DNA of 64,000 nucleotides from an uncultured Porphyromonadaceae bacterium (GCA_900550025.1 URQP01000002.1:1-64000), one strand, 5' to 3'. Numbered from the stretch's first letter, positions 8,540 to 16,858 are shown. Numbers and translations are program-made. The notes: generated by a model not told the origin, from the sequence alone.

Positions 8540-9997
8540 TTAATTATTAGTTGGTAATGTTATTATAAATTTCGAACCTTTATTGATTTCGCTTTCAGCG
8601 CGTATGTCGCCTTTCAGCTCCGTCACCATCTTGTGGACATAGGCAAGCCCTAACCCGAAACCTTTCACGTCATGACGGTTTCCGGTAGAAACACGGTAGA
8701 ACTTCTCGAATATTTTCTTCAAATCGTCTTTCTTCATCCCGATACCGTTGTCCTTTATCGTTATCTCGATGCGGTTATTTGGCAAGTTGCGCGTAGCTAC
8801 ATTCAATTCCAACGGACAATCGTCGCGGCGGTATTTCACAGCATTGTCGAGCAGATTGAATATTACGTTGGTGAAATGCATCTCGTCGACGTTGACAATC
8901 GGGTCTTCCGCATCGAGCGTAGCGTTGATGCACCCGCCGTATTTTTCCACTTTCAGCTTAAACGTATTCACAATATTAGCGATTACGTTGTTGGCATCCA
9001 CTTCCTGCAATTTCAGCGTGGCCTTCTGACGGTCGAACATCGACATCTGCAACACTTTCTCCACTTGGAAACGCAAACGCTTCGTCTCGTCGTTGATGAC
9101 GGTCGATATATGCTGCATCATTGTCGGGCTCTTCCTCACAGAATCATCATTCAGCATCTGGGCGGCAAGCGATATGGTAGAAATCGGGGTTTTGAACTCG
9201 TGTGTCATATTGTTGATGAAGTCATTCTTCATCTCCGACAATTTCTTCTGCCTGAATGCCAATATAATGGTCCATAAGAAGATAATCAACAATATCAATG
9301 TAAAGGCGAACGCCGGAATCATAAACTTTATCGACGAGAAAATATATTTATCCTTATCAGGAAAATACACATTCAGATAATGCCGTCTCGAATCCGGGTC
9401 ATTAGAAAACAAAGCCTGCGTAAGAATCGCGTTCTTGTCGGTCGACTCGTCGTATTTATCCGACTTATAGACTATATTTCCGTTACGGTCTATAATCGCA
9501 TACTCGAACGGCAGGACGATGCCGTTGTTCTCCAATTCAATCTTCAGATAAGATTTCACAGTCGCAGAATCGGCGCGTTCGGTTATCGGACGGTCACTCG
9601 ACTGGTTGAGAATCGACAGAATCACCTCATTCAGCAATCCTTTCTGATACAGATATTGCTCCTTCAGTGCCTTTTGATAGGAAGAAAACTTATCTTTAGT
9701 TATACCGCTATTATTCCGCAGCTCGTTAAGATTATAGTTTTCAAGGCCATGGAGTGGAGAAGGAGGAGTGTCGAATATGTCAGGCTCCATGAGCATCATA
9801 TCCTCCTCCAAATATTTTTTAGTCTCGTTCTGCTCCAGCGCAGTTGCAAGCGCGTAAAGGCTGCGCTTCGCACCTTCGGTAAAATGCTGTTCACGCATCT
9901 TTATCATCTCCTCCATATACATAACCTGCACATAAAGAAGCCCGGCGAAAGTCAGCGCCATCACAATCGTTAAAACCCAAATAGTCGATTTCTTCAT
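8540..9997 (-). CDS. rprX: Sensor histidine kinase, RprX-like
   Basis: A 485-residue inner-membrane kinase. There is one transmembrane helix at residues 6-27, a periplasmic sensor region of about 190 residues, and a second helix near 224-248. A HisKA domain with His266 in NNMTHEFKTPIS follows, then an HATPase_c domain with the N box (FNLLDNAVKY), G1 (DNGIGM) and G2 (GFGLGLAYV). It should phosphorylate RprY, encoded next. The periplasmic region is not a domain I recognise, so the signal is unknown. A promoter box lies 57 bases upstream. Confidence 0.92.
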   Translation of the reverse strand: MKKSTIWVLTIVMALTFAGLLYVQVMYMEEMIKMREQHFTEGAKRSLYALATALEQNETKKYLEEDMMLMEPDIFDTPPSPLHGLENYNLNELRNNSGITKDKFSSYQKALKEQYLYQKGLLNEVILSILNQSSDRPITERADSATVKSYLKIELENNGIVLPFEYAIIDRNGNIVYKSDKYDESTDKNAILTQALFSNDPDSRRHYLNVYFPDKDKYIFSSIKFMIPAFAFTLILLIIFLWTIILAFRQKKLSEMKNDFINNMTHEFKTPISTISLAAQMLNDDSVRKSPTMMQHISTVINDETKRLRFQVEKVLQMSMFDRQKATLKLQEVDANNVIANIVNTFKLKVEKYGGCINATLDAEDPIVNVDEMHFTNVIFNLLDNAVKYRRDDCPLELNVATRNLPNNRIEITIKDNGIGMKKDDLKKIFEKFYRVSTGNRHDVKGFGLGLAYVHKMVTELKGDIRAESEINKGSKFIITLPTNN

Positions 9998-10053
9998 TTT
10001 TTCAAATCACATATTGGCATCATCAAGCACCGGCCTGACAATTATTCACGGAG

Positions 10054-10061
10054 CAAATATA
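10054..10061 (-). promoter_or_regulatory. -7 box of rprX
   Basis: CAAATATA on the plus strand reads TATATTTG on the minus strand and fits TAnnTTTG. A CAAA (TTTG) at 10087-10090 could be the -33 element, though the 25-base spacing is long. Confidence 0.6.
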
Positions 10062-10193
10062 AGGAAGAATTCTTAAAATACGGCGTCAAATTAAGTAAAT
10101 TTTCTTGATTTACTTAAAATTTACAATCATACACATATTTTAAGCACACAACCCACGTTGATAGCAACACAATCATGCGACTAAGGCTTCCGA

Positions 10194-10243
10194 ATCCGGA
10201 TTATTGTTATCCGCTAAAAATGCGGACATCAATAAATCCGGAT
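10194..10243. repeat. Nested palindrome
   Basis: Outer arms 10194-10206 and 10230-10243 pair with a single bulged base (core ATCCGGATT). Inside, TCCGC (10210-10214) pairs with GCGGA (10222-10226) around an A-rich loop. It sits next to the proS terminator and may be a second transcription stop or a protein-binding dyad. Confidence 0.5.
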
Positions 10244-10291
10244 AAAACAAAACGGTCGGGCACATAGCTCTGAACTATATGCCTGACCGTT
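10241..10291 (-). terminator. Intrinsic terminator of proS
   Basis: Arms 10251-10262 and 10280-10291 form a 12-base stem with one G-T pair. On the minus strand the hairpin is followed by TTTTGTTTTA. It lies 19 bases after the proS stop. Confidence 0.75.
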
Positions 10292-10309
10292 AGCTATTGA
10301 ATCTATCAA

Positions 10310-11791
10310 CTAATAGTTGCGGGCAAAAATCACACGGCGTGCCGACGGCTTGCCAGTGAAGATACAAGTTCCCGGTGTCTCGTCGAATCCGAACGGTATG
10401 CAGCGCAAAGTGGCCTTCGTCTCCTCTTTCACGCGCAATTCGGTTTCCGTCGTGCCGTCCCAATGCGCCAACACGAAACCGCCTTCCTCGATTTTCTCCT
10501 TGAACTCATCGTAGGAGTTGACCTCCACGATATGCGAGTTGCGGAAATCCAAGGCTTTCTTATAGATGTTATCCTGAATATCCTCAAGCAGTTTTGCCAC
10601 ATAATCCGCGATTCCGTCGAGCGAAGCCTCATGCTTCTCAAGAGTGTCACGGCGCATTACCTCTACCGTATTGTTCTCCAAATCGCGCGAACCGATAACC
10701 AAACGCACCGGCACACCTTTCAGCTCATAGTCGGCAAACTTGAATCCCGGACGCTTGTTGTCGGCATCATCATATTTTACGCTTATTCCTTTAGCTTTCA
10801 TCTCGGCAACAATCGGAGCGACTCTTTCCGATACCGCCGCCAACTGCTCCGCGCTCTTGTAGACCGGAACGATGACCACCTGAATAGGAGCCAAATGCGG
10901 AGGAAGCACAAGACCGTTGTCGTCAGAATGCGTCATAATCAACGCTCCCATCAAGCGGGTGGAAACGCCCCAAGAAGTAGCCCACACGTATTCCAACTGA
11001 TTTTCCTTGTTGATGAACTTCACGTCGAAAGCCTTCGCGAAATTCTGTCCCAAAAAGTGGGAAGTGCCCGACTGTAAAGCCTTGCCGTCCTGCATCATCG
11101 CCTCGATGGTAAACGTTTCGAGTGCGCCGGCAAACCGTTCGTTAGCCGACTTCACACCCTTGATTACAGGCACTGCCATATATTTCTCGGCGAAATCGGC
11201 ATACACGTCAAGCATCTTGCGTGCCTCAACCATAGCCTCTTCCTTTGTTGCATGGGCGGTATGCCCCTCCTGCCAAAGGAACTCGGCCGTACGAAGGAAC
11301 ATGCGGGTGCGCATCTCCCAGCGGAACACATTGGCCCATTGGTTGCACAATATAGGAAGGTCGCGGTAAGAATGTATCCAGTTCTTATATGTATTCCAGA
11401 TTATAGTCTCTGATGTAGGACGGATGATAAGCTCTTCCTCCAGTTTTGCCGCCGGATCGACAACTACCCCGCTGCCGTCCTCTGCATTCTTCAAACGGTA
11501 ATGAGTCACAACGGCACATTCCTTAGCGAAGCCTTCCACATGTTCAGCTTCCCTGCTCAGGAATGATTTCGGAATAAGCAACGGAAAATAAGCGTTGACG
11601 TGGCCTGTATCCTTGAACATTTGGTCCAACTGATGCTGCATCTTTTCCCAAATAGCGTATCCGTACGGCTTGATGACCATACATCCCCTTACTGCCGACT
11701 GTTCGGCAAGATCCGCCTTCACGACAAGATCATTATACCACTGCGAGTAGTTCTCGCTGCGTTTCGTTAAGTCTTTAAGCTCTTTTGCCAT
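10310..11791 (-). CDS. proS: Prolyl-tRNA synthetase, archaeal/eukaryotic type
   Basis: A 493-residue cytosolic class II synthetase that charges tRNA-Pro. The short form without the bacterial editing insertion is visible. Motif 2 lies around [18 protein letters not shown] and motif 3 around [20 protein letters not shown], followed by an HGTP anticodon-binding domain (about 285-385) and the C-terminal domain that ends in a conserved tyrosine, as in ProS type 3. This type is usual in Bacteroidota. The gene stands alone with its own promoter and terminator. Confidence 0.97.
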   Translation of the reverse strand: MAKELKDLTKRSENYSQWYNDLVVKADLAEQSAVRGCMVIKPYGYAIWEKMQHQLDQMFKDTGHVNAYFPLLIPKSFLSREAEHVEGFAKECAVVTHYRLKNAEDGSGVVVDPAAKLEEELIIRPTSETIIWNTYKNWIHSYRDLPILCNQWANVFRWEMRTRMFLRTAEFLWQEGHTAHATKEEAMVEARKMLDVYADFAEKYMAVPVIKGVKSANERFAGALETFTIEAMMQDGKALQSGTSHFLGQNFAKAFDVKFINKENQLEYVWATSWGVSTRLMGALIMTHSDDNGLVLPPHLAPIQVVIVPVYKSAEQLAAVSERVAPIVAEMKAKGISVKYDDADNKRPGFKFADYELKGVPVRLVIGSRDLENNTVEVMRRDTLEKHEASLDGIADYVAKLLEDIQDNIYKKALDFRNSHIVEVNSYDEFKEKIEEGGFVLAHWDGTTETELRVKEETKATLRCIPFGFDETPGTCIFTGKPSARRVIFARNY

Positions 11792-11813
11792 TGCGTTATT
11801 GTTAAATTTTCTG

Positions 11814-11847
11814 CAAATATAGTGAAAGGTGAGCGTAAAGTTTCAAA
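11814..11847 (-). promoter_or_regulatory. Promoter of proS
   Basis: CAAATATA at 11814-11821 (TATATTTG on the minus strand) and CAAA at 11844-11847 (TTTG) fit the Bacteroidota -7 and -33 boxes with 22 bases between them. The box begins the first module of a two-module repeat. Confidence 0.65.
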
Positions 11848-11961
11848 CTTGTTTGAAAAACTTTACCGAACCGCAGCCTATATTATCTAAATATAGTGAA
11901 AGTCGAGTGCAGAGACAAACGAAAACGGAGTTTTCAGGTTTGGCTATGCCGAGACGCAGCC
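11814..11961. repeat. Two-module intergenic repeat (AATATAGTGAAAG modules)
   Basis: Module one (11814-11878) and module two (11889-11961) both begin with AAATATAGTGAAAG and both end in CGCAGCC or CCGCAGCC. Their middles differ: the first contains a TTTCAAAC-TT-GTTTGAAA hairpin, the second an ACAAACGAAAACGGAGTTTT stretch. From memory, this AATATAGTGAAAG...CGCAGCC motif is scattered through Bacteroidales genomes near promoters. Confidence 0.65.
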
Positions 11962-12005
11962 GCAGCCACCACCTCGTCTTGAGGGTGATGTGCCGTGATG
12001 CCACC

Positions 12006-12773
12006 CTAATATGTCAATTTTCCTTCGGAAGCGAGACCGATGAGCGTCTTTCCCGGCACGAGATATATTTCCAGACGGCGGTTGCGCTGACGGTTGGATA
12101 TGGAATTATTTAAAAATAACGGCTCCGACGCGCCCATGGCATACGGAATGATATAGTCGGTATCGGTAGCGTTGCTCTCGAACCAGTCCAAAACGGCAAG
12201 GACGCGGCTGCTTGTCAAAGCGTCGGTATAAGCCGCCGTGCCGGTATCGTCACTGTGCATCACAAGCATCATCCTGTGCATGTCGGGCACTCTCAGGAAC
12301 TGGGCGAACGAGCGCAATTGTTTCCCGGCCTTAGGGGCAAGCACGGTGTCATTCGGACTGAACAAATCATCGCACTGTATGGTAGCTATCACGACCTCTC
12401 CCCCACGCATAGTCTCGACATTGTAGCCAGCAGCAACAAGTTTACGAGCCTGCACAAGCTGGTAAGCCTTCACTACTTCTTTCACATCGTCTGGCACTAC
12501 CGGCACGGACAGATTTTCATCCAAAGTCAGCTCATACAACTGCTCCAATGTGTAATCCTGCTGCACTGCAGTCTTCCTTGATTTTCTTTTAGGGGCATCC
12601 TCCTTTTGGTTTTGTAGCGAATCTGCAGGCTCTTTCCGATCTTTATTGCCTTTAAAAAAATTCTTAACGGCATTTATGCCCCTCTGAAAAACATTGTCCT
12701 GAGCCATCGCCACGTTAGCGGGAGCCAACAACACAGCAGTCAGAACAACGCATATATATTTGATTTGTCTCAT
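12006..12773 (-). CDS. OmpA-family envelope protein
   Basis: A 255-residue protein with a signal peptide ending near MAQD (about residue 25). A lysine-rich linker (30-75) follows, then an OmpA-like peptidoglycan-binding domain in the C-terminal half. The hallmarks are a beta strand before FAQFLRVPDMHRMMLVMHSD, the TGTAAYTDALTSSRVLAVLDWF helix region split across short motifs, and ISNRQRNRRLEIYL, equivalent to the NRRVEI signature. It should anchor to peptidoglycan in the periplasm. No beta barrel is present. It starts three bases after the 105-residue acidic protein, so the two look co-transcribed. Confidence 0.8.
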   Translation of the reverse strand: MRQIKYICVVLTAVLLAPANVAMAQDNVFQRGINAVKNFFKGNKDRKEPADSLQNQKEDAPKRKSRKTAVQQDYTLEQLYELTLDENLSVPVVPDDVKEVVKAYQLVQARKLVAAGYNVETMRGGEVVIATIQCDDLFSPNDTVLAPKAGKQLRSFAQFLRVPDMHRMMLVMHSDDTGTAAYTDALTSSRVLAVLDWFESNATDTDYIIPYAMGASEPLFLNNSISNRQRNRRLEIYLVPGKTLIGLASEGKLTY

Positions 12774-12776
12774 TAT

Positions 12777-13094
12777 TTACAAATTAATACTATCTTCATA
12801 CTCTAATTCCAACCTGACAACCTTGCGCAACACCTCATCATCGCCGAAGCAGCGTACACCTCTCCTTTTCAACGTTTTTCCGACAAATCCCAGCAATTCA
12901 TCCTCGCTAAAATCGTCATCACCGTCGAGATTGTCGAGATTGAAAAATCCTTTTTGCTCATAAAAATCGAAAATGGCGTCGATTGCCGACAAAATGTCTT
13001 TCCGCCCACAAACGGAATTATCGCCAAGCCCCGACAATATGAAATCGACCGCTTTGTTCTCGTCATAATATGCACTTTCCGACAACTCTTCCAT
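12777..13094 (-). CDS. Small acidic protein of unknown function
   Basis: A 105-residue soluble protein without signal peptide or membrane segment. It is strongly acidic, with a run DNLDGDDDFSEDELLGF in the middle. It looks helical and contains two cysteines (in NSVCG and GVRCFG). I do not recognise the family. The open frame is in tight register with the OmpA-family gene (three-base gap) and has normal codon use, which supports it as a real gene. It may be a cytosolic partner or simply share the transcript. Confidence 0.65.
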   Translation of the reverse strand: MEELSESAYYDENKAVDFILSGLGDNSVCGRKDILSAIDAIFDFYEQKGFFNLDNLDGDDDFSEDELLGFVGKTLKRRGVRCFGDDEVLRKVVRLELEYEDSINL

Positions 13095-13178
13095 TTTCTA
13101 CTTTATATCGTGCTAAATTATAAAAAATTAAAGGCAGCGGCAAAAGCCACAACAGTAAGTTTGAAATTTTAGCAATCT

Positions 13179-13700
13179 TTAGTTTAATTGAGACGACACC
13201 ATACCCTCCGGCAAATCCATTACGATTTTACGTTCCGACTCGTCGATTTCCATAATCAAATCATCAGCCACAGGTACATACACATCAGTGCCATCGCAAT
13301 CCACAACAAACAACACATTGGCGGTAGAATCATCCACATCGACAATACTGCCGATTCGCCCGTCCACAGTATCGTATATGTCAAATCCTACCAAATAATC
13401 GCAATACACCTCCTCTTCTTCCTTATACTCAGACCTCAGCACATAAATTTCCTTGTTCGAGAATCGTTTGGCCGCATTCTCGTCATCCACGCCGTCAATC
13501 GACACAAGCACCGTACCATATCCCTTTTGCCGCAAACCTGTAACAAAGAAAGGGACATAAATTCCGTCCATACAGCATATCAAAGTGGAAAAACGGCATA
13601 AATCGTCAGCCAAGAAACCGACCTCGGCCGAAATCTCGCCTTTCACGCCATGAGGCTTCTTGAACTGTCCGATAGCGATTATTTCGTTTTCACGAATCAT
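13179..13700 (-). CDS. rimM: Ribosome maturation factor RimM
   Basis: A 173-residue cytosolic protein. The N-terminal RimM barrel starts IAIGQFKKPHGVKGEI, the characteristic G-x-hGhKGE entry of the family, and the PRC-barrel domain follows (about 95-170, YCDYLVGFDIYDTVDGRIG). RimM binds S19 and helps assemble the head of the 30S subunit. It starts nine bases after the DUF4290 gene, in a run with tsaB. Confidence 0.93.
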   Translation of the reverse strand: MIRENEIIAIGQFKKPHGVKGEISAEVGFLADDLCRFSTLICCMDGIYVPFFVTGLRQKGYGTVLVSIDGVDDENAAKRFSNKEIYVLRSEYKEEEEVYCDYLVGFDIYDTVDGRIGSIVDVDDSTANVLFVVDCDGTDVYVPVADDLIMEIDESERKIVMDLPEGMVSSQLN

Positions 13701-13709
13701 AAGCCGGAG

Positions 13710-14306
13710 CTATTTGCGTTTTTTGTTTTTCTTCCCGCCCCCGTTTTGCTGCGTCAGTTCCTTGAAATCAGGCAAATGGCATACCGCTGGGTCAAGCTGA
13801 ATCCTACCGTGCGAATAAAATGCCAAGTCCTTAAAGATTTTCTCATCATCCACACCGTCCTTATTGACGGCAAGAAGCTGCTTCTTCATATGGCCTGCCA
13901 GCATCATCACCAATTGGCCACGCTCCTCGCCCTCCGGCATATCCGCTGCTATGTCTATCAACTTTTCAAGAATCTTGCCATAATGACGGAAACGCATAGG
14001 GGTGAGCCTGTAAGGAATCGGCTCCGGCTTCGAATGCAGGTTCTCCGGCTTTATGACCTCACAAGGATAATCAATGTCAAGCTTGAAATCAGACATTATC
14101 GCAATCTGATTCCAAAGCATCTTATTGAAATCGTCGACATCTTTCTGATTGGAGAAAAGATTACTCATAATGTCGACTATCGCATATGCGCACCTTGTGC
14201 GCTCTTCCCTGTCGGGGATAGTCATGCAGTAATCGACCATCTGCTGCACGTTCCTGCCATATTCAGGCAGCACCAGTTTTTCTCTCTGTGTATTGTAATC
14301 CAACAT
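13710..14306 (-). CDS. DUF4290 family protein
   Basis: A 198-residue soluble protein beginning LDYNTQREKLVLPEYGRN, which matches DUF4290, a family known mainly from Bacteroidota and often found beside rimM. The domain covers most of the length and the tail is a basic GGGKKNKKRK. No catalytic motif is evident and there is no signal peptide. The basic end could bind nucleic acid, which is only a guess. Gaps of nine bases on both sides place it in a tsaB-DUF4290-rimM operon. Confidence 0.85.
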   Translation of the reverse strand: MLDYNTQREKLVLPEYGRNVQQMVDYCMTIPDREERTRCAYAIVDIMSNLFSNQKDVDDFNKMLWNQIAIMSDFKLDIDYPCEVIKPENLHSKPEPIPYRLTPMRFRHYGKILEKLIDIAADMPEGEERGQLVMMLAGHMKKQLLAVNKDGVDDEKIFKDLAFYSHGRIQLDPAVCHLPDFKELTQQNGGGKKNKKRK

Positions 14307-14315
14307 AATTCCTTT

Positions 14316-15008
14316 TTATAAAATATTTTTCTTAGGCGTAGTAGCTTGGAACTTCTTCAAATATTTAGGAGTGGAATAAGCTACGTCGATGAAATCTTTC
14401 TCGCGGAATGCTTTCTCCGACAATGCTATCATATCCACAGCGTTAAGCTGCACACCATATATGAATTCCGCATTAGGATGCTTTATCACCTCGCGCACTT
14501 TGTCTGCGCCGTTACCCATAAACAGCATCTTATGCTTTTCGAGCAAATCGTGGAACGAATCGCCGTCGATTATCATCGGCTGCGGAGACAAAATCTCATT
14601 CAAAGCCAAATCATATACTCCGGTAAACACTTCCATACGGCGCGCGTCAATCATCGGAACGAACAACTCATCCTCGCCGACAAACCGTGAAAACATAACG
14701 GCAACACTCAGTATCTTCAACGTATCCACGCCTATCAGCGGCAAGCCCAGACCGAAACAAAGACCTTTCGCTTCAGAAAGCCCTATTCGCAGACCGGTGT
14801 ATGAACCGGGTCCTATGCTGACGGCTACCGCGTCAAGCTTTATTTCGCACTGCTTGGCATAGTCCAACGCGTCTTTCACATACCCGCCAAGCACAGCCGC
14901 ATGGTTACGCCCTTTATAGTCGGCATTGCTGAATTTCATCTCGCCATCCTGTGAAAGGCATACGGAACATACGTCGGTAGCTGTCTCTATATTTAATATC
15001 GCCGCCAT
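14316..15008 (-). CDS. tsaB: tRNA threonylcarbamoyladenosine biosynthesis protein TsaB
   Basis: A 230-residue protein of the ASKHA fold. The first strand ILNIETATDVCSVCL and the later VSIGPGSYTGLRIGLSEAKG match TsaB, the non-catalytic partner of TsaD in making t6A37 of ANN-decoding tRNAs. The ATG at 15008 was chosen because the family starts right at the first beta strand; an upstream in-frame ATG at 15077 would add 23 residues and overlap the promoter. It heads a run with the DUF4290 gene and rimM. Confidence 0.92.
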   Translation of the reverse strand: MAAILNIETATDVCSVCLSQDGEMKFSNADYKGRNHAAVLGGYVKDALDYAKQCEIKLDAVAVSIGPGSYTGLRIGLSEAKGLCFGLGLPLIGVDTLKILSVAVMFSRFVGEDELFVPMIDARRMEVFTGVYDLALNEILSPQPMIIDGDSFHDLLEKHKMLFMGNGADKVREVIKHPNAEFIYGVQLNAVDMIALSEKAFREKDFIDVAYSTPKYLKKFQATTPKKNIL

Positions 15009-15035
15009 AGTCAAAACAAATCTGATTATTGCGTG

Positions 15036-15043
15036 CAAAATTA
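15036..15043 (-). promoter_or_regulatory. -7 box of tsaB
   Basis: CAAAATTA (TAATTTTG on the minus strand) lies 28 bases before the tsaB ATG and fits TAnnTTTG. No -33 box is obvious. Confidence 0.5.
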
Positions 15044-15074
15044 CAAAAATCTCCGCATTAACGCCCAATACCCT

Positions 15075-15100
15075 CAAGTTTGTTTACCAAGTTTGTTTAC
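15075..15100. repeat. Direct repeat of CAAGTTTGTTTAC
   Basis: Two perfect 13-base copies sit head to tail (15075-15087, 15088-15100) in the gap between the divergent tsaB and exporter genes. A related AACAAGTTTG occurs at 15151-15160. They could be an operator. Confidence 0.6.
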
Positions 15101-15161
15101 CAACCCGAATGCGGATGTCCCTCATGAAATGTCTCAACAGAACAATTCCAAACAAGTTTGA

Positions 15162-15191
15162 TTGTTCTGCTCTCGATTTTCACTATCTTTG
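15162..15191 (+). promoter_or_regulatory. Promoter of the LysE-type exporter
   Basis: TATCTTTG at 15184-15191 fits the -7 box; TTG at 15162-15164 lies 19 bases upstream. The start codon at 15200 is only nine bases after the box, so the leader must be extremely short. Confidence 0.7.
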
Positions 15192-15199
15192 CGCCAAAT

Positions 15200-15841
15200 A
15201 TGAACACACTGCTCACCATAATCCATGGCCTTGCAATCGGCATCTTGGTTTCGGCTCCTATGGGGCCGATAGGCATGCTGTGCATACAGCGCACCCTTAA
15301 TAAAGGGAGAAGGTCAGGACTATATACAGGCATAGGGGCAGCCTTGTCGGATTTCATATATGCCCTTCTGGCAGGGCTCGGAATGTCGATAATCATCGAC
15401 TTTGTGGAAGATAATGAAGCGCAATTGCAGCTCGTCGGCAGCATCGTGCTTTTAGGATTCGGCATCTACATAGCGAGAAAAAACCCGGCAAAAGTGCTGA
15501 AAGCGCGGAGGAGAAGCAAGCAGAAGAAAGATTCGATGCAGGATATGCTGACAGGCTTCCTGTTCACATTCTCCAACCCGCTCATCCTGTTCCTCATAAT
15601 CGGATTATACGCGCGGTTCAATTTCCCGGCCGCCGATTTCACGTGGGCCGACTATCTCTGCGGATTTCTCTCAATCATAATCGGAGCATTGGCTTGGTGG
15701 TTCACAATCACATATTTCGTCAACAAAGTGAGAGGCCATTTCAACGTGAGAAGCATGTGGCTCATCAACATAATCATAGGCAGCCTTATCTGCCTTATGT
15801 CGGTAATAGGGTTTATAATGTCGTTAATGGATTTGCTATGA
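15200..15841 (+). CDS. LysE/RhtB-family exporter
   Basis: A 213-residue inner-membrane protein with six hydrophobic helices. The first carries the family signature GLAIGILVSAPMGPIGMLCI, and ALSDFIYALLAGLG follows. The family exports amino acids or small metabolites; the substrate cannot be told from sequence. The ATG at 15200 was preferred over one at 15158 because the extra residues would lie inside the promoter. Its stop overlaps the start of the next gene as ATGA. A basic cytosolic loop (KARRRSKQKK) separates helices three and four. Confidence 0.88.
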   Translation: MNTLLTIIHGLAIGILVSAPMGPIGMLCIQRTLNKGRRSGLYTGIGAALSDFIYALLAGLGMSIIIDFVEDNEAQLQLVGSIVLLGFGIYIARKNPAKVLKARRRSKQKKDSMQDMLTGFLFTFSNPLILFLIIGLYARFNFPAADFTWADYLCGFLSIIIGALAWWFTITYFVNKVRGHFNVRSMWLINIIIGSLICLMSVIGFIMSLMDLL

Positions 15842-16491
15842 AAACTAAACGGATAAGCATCCCGCTCATAGAAAAACTTGACAATATGGGCATTGCTGAA
15901 GTGGGAGAAACGCTTTATACAGAAGCTCCGAAATTCGCCATCAACAGCGTGAACTGGAAAGAGCAATACCCCTACCACCCCATAACGGCATTTGCAGCCG
16001 CCCACAGCCGGGAATATATTTATGTGGATTTCTTCACACGCTGCAACTACCTGCGCGCCGTGAACTACAAGAACAATTCGCCGGTAAGTCAGGACAGTTG
16101 CGTGGAATTTTTCCTGCAAGTGCCGGGAAGCGACGAATATTGGAACTTTGAATTCAACTGCATAGGCACTGTCAATGCCTCGCACCGCAAAGCGCGTAAC
16201 AATCCCCACCGGCTGACCGACGATGAAATATCCTTGATAAAACGCTACGCCTCGTGTGGCACCAGTCCGTTCCAAGAATTGGAAGGGCTGTTCAACTGGT
16301 CGCTCACAATCGGTATCCCTTTCAGCCTTATCGGAATAGAGAATCCTGAATTTCCAGTCGAGATAAAAGGCAACTTCTACAAATGCGCCTCGGCAACGAG
16401 CATGCCCCACTATCTTAGCTGGGCACCGATAAAAACCGAGAAGCCCGACTTCCACCGCCCGGAATTCTTCGGAAAAATCGTGCTGGAATAA
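15838..16491 (+). CDS. CBM9-like carbohydrate-binding domain protein
   Basis: A 217-residue protein that is almost entirely a family 9-like carbohydrate-binding domain. Recognisable parts are SPVSQDSCVEFFLQVPG, YWNFEFNCIGT, IKGNFYKCASATSMPHYLSW and the end FHRPEFFGKIVLE. In Bacteroidota such stand-alone CBM9-like proteins are common but poorly studied. There is no signal peptide from the chosen ATG at 15838, so it would be cytosolic, odd for a glycan-binding module. The ATGA overlap with the exporter gene implies translational coupling. No catalytic domain is present. Confidence 0.8.
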   Translation: MKTKRISIPLIEKLDNMGIAEVGETLYTEAPKFAINSVNWKEQYPYHPITAFAAAHSREYIYVDFFTRCNYLRAVNYKNNSPVSQDSCVEFFLQVPGSDEYWNFEFNCIGTVNASHRKARNNPHRLTDDEISLIKRYASCGTSPFQELEGLFNWSLTIGIPFSLIGIENPEFPVEIKGNFYKCASATSMPHYLSWAPIKTEKPDFHRPEFFGKIVLE

Positions 16492-16519
16492 TAGTTTAGA
16501 GTGGAAATAAGCCCTACAA

Positions 16520-16812
16520 ATTATTGGTGTCCTCCAAAAAATCAGGGGGATAGTTGCATTGTGTTCATTCAAATAGGCTTAATATGCCTCTGCGTGAAGC
16601 GGGCTTGACTTTGGGGATAATAGAGCCTCGTGGAGGTTGCGTTTGTGGCACAGTCGCTTCAAGCTCGACCTCCACGAGGCCGATGCTTTTGATGCGTTAC
16701 CCACGGCCAAGGCCGTGGGTAACGCATCAAAAGCCCCCACGGGGCTGGCATTGCCGGTAAATTGCAACATATTTATGCCTACCCAAACCATATTTTAGCG
16801 GACACCAATAAT
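16520..16812. mobile_element. MITE- or REP-like element with 13-base terminal inverted repeats
   Basis: Perfect 13-base inverted repeats ATTATTGGTGTCC (16520-16532) and its complement (16800-16812) bound 293 bases. Inside are a perfect 24-base palindrome arm pair (16685-16708 and 16711-16734, two-base centre) and a 13-base stem GCCTCGTGGAGGT (16625-16637/16668-16680). No transposase is encoded. No clear target duplication is seen, only A-rich flanks. It is either a non-autonomous element or a complex REP unit. An invertible segment is another possibility, but no promoter box is seen inside. Confidence 0.6.
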
Positions 16813-16813
16813 A

Positions 16814-16858
16814 AATAAAAAAAGCCTGTGACTCAACAAAATCACAGGCTTTCTTTTT
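16814..16858. terminator. Bidirectional intrinsic terminator
   Basis: An 11-base perfect stem (16821-16831/16842-16852, arm AAAGCCTGTGA) has T-rich tracts on both strands. On the minus strand it lies 24 bases after the stop of the calycin-like gene. Confidence 0.85.

Larger units (their letters stand above)
9998..10309. other. 312-base gap with rprX promoter, nested palindrome and proS terminator
   Basis: No gene is seen. From low to high coordinate it holds the rprX promoter box (10054-10061), an AT-rich stretch with TTTACTTAA-type runs, a nested palindrome (10194-10243) and the proS terminator hairpin (10251-10291). Both flanking genes are on the minus strand. Confidence 0.7.

Noticed and set aside
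16579-16791. 70-codon minus-strand frame inside the palindromic element
   Set aside because: Its coding would run through the perfect palindrome; such frames occur by chance in repeat elements and no domain is seen.
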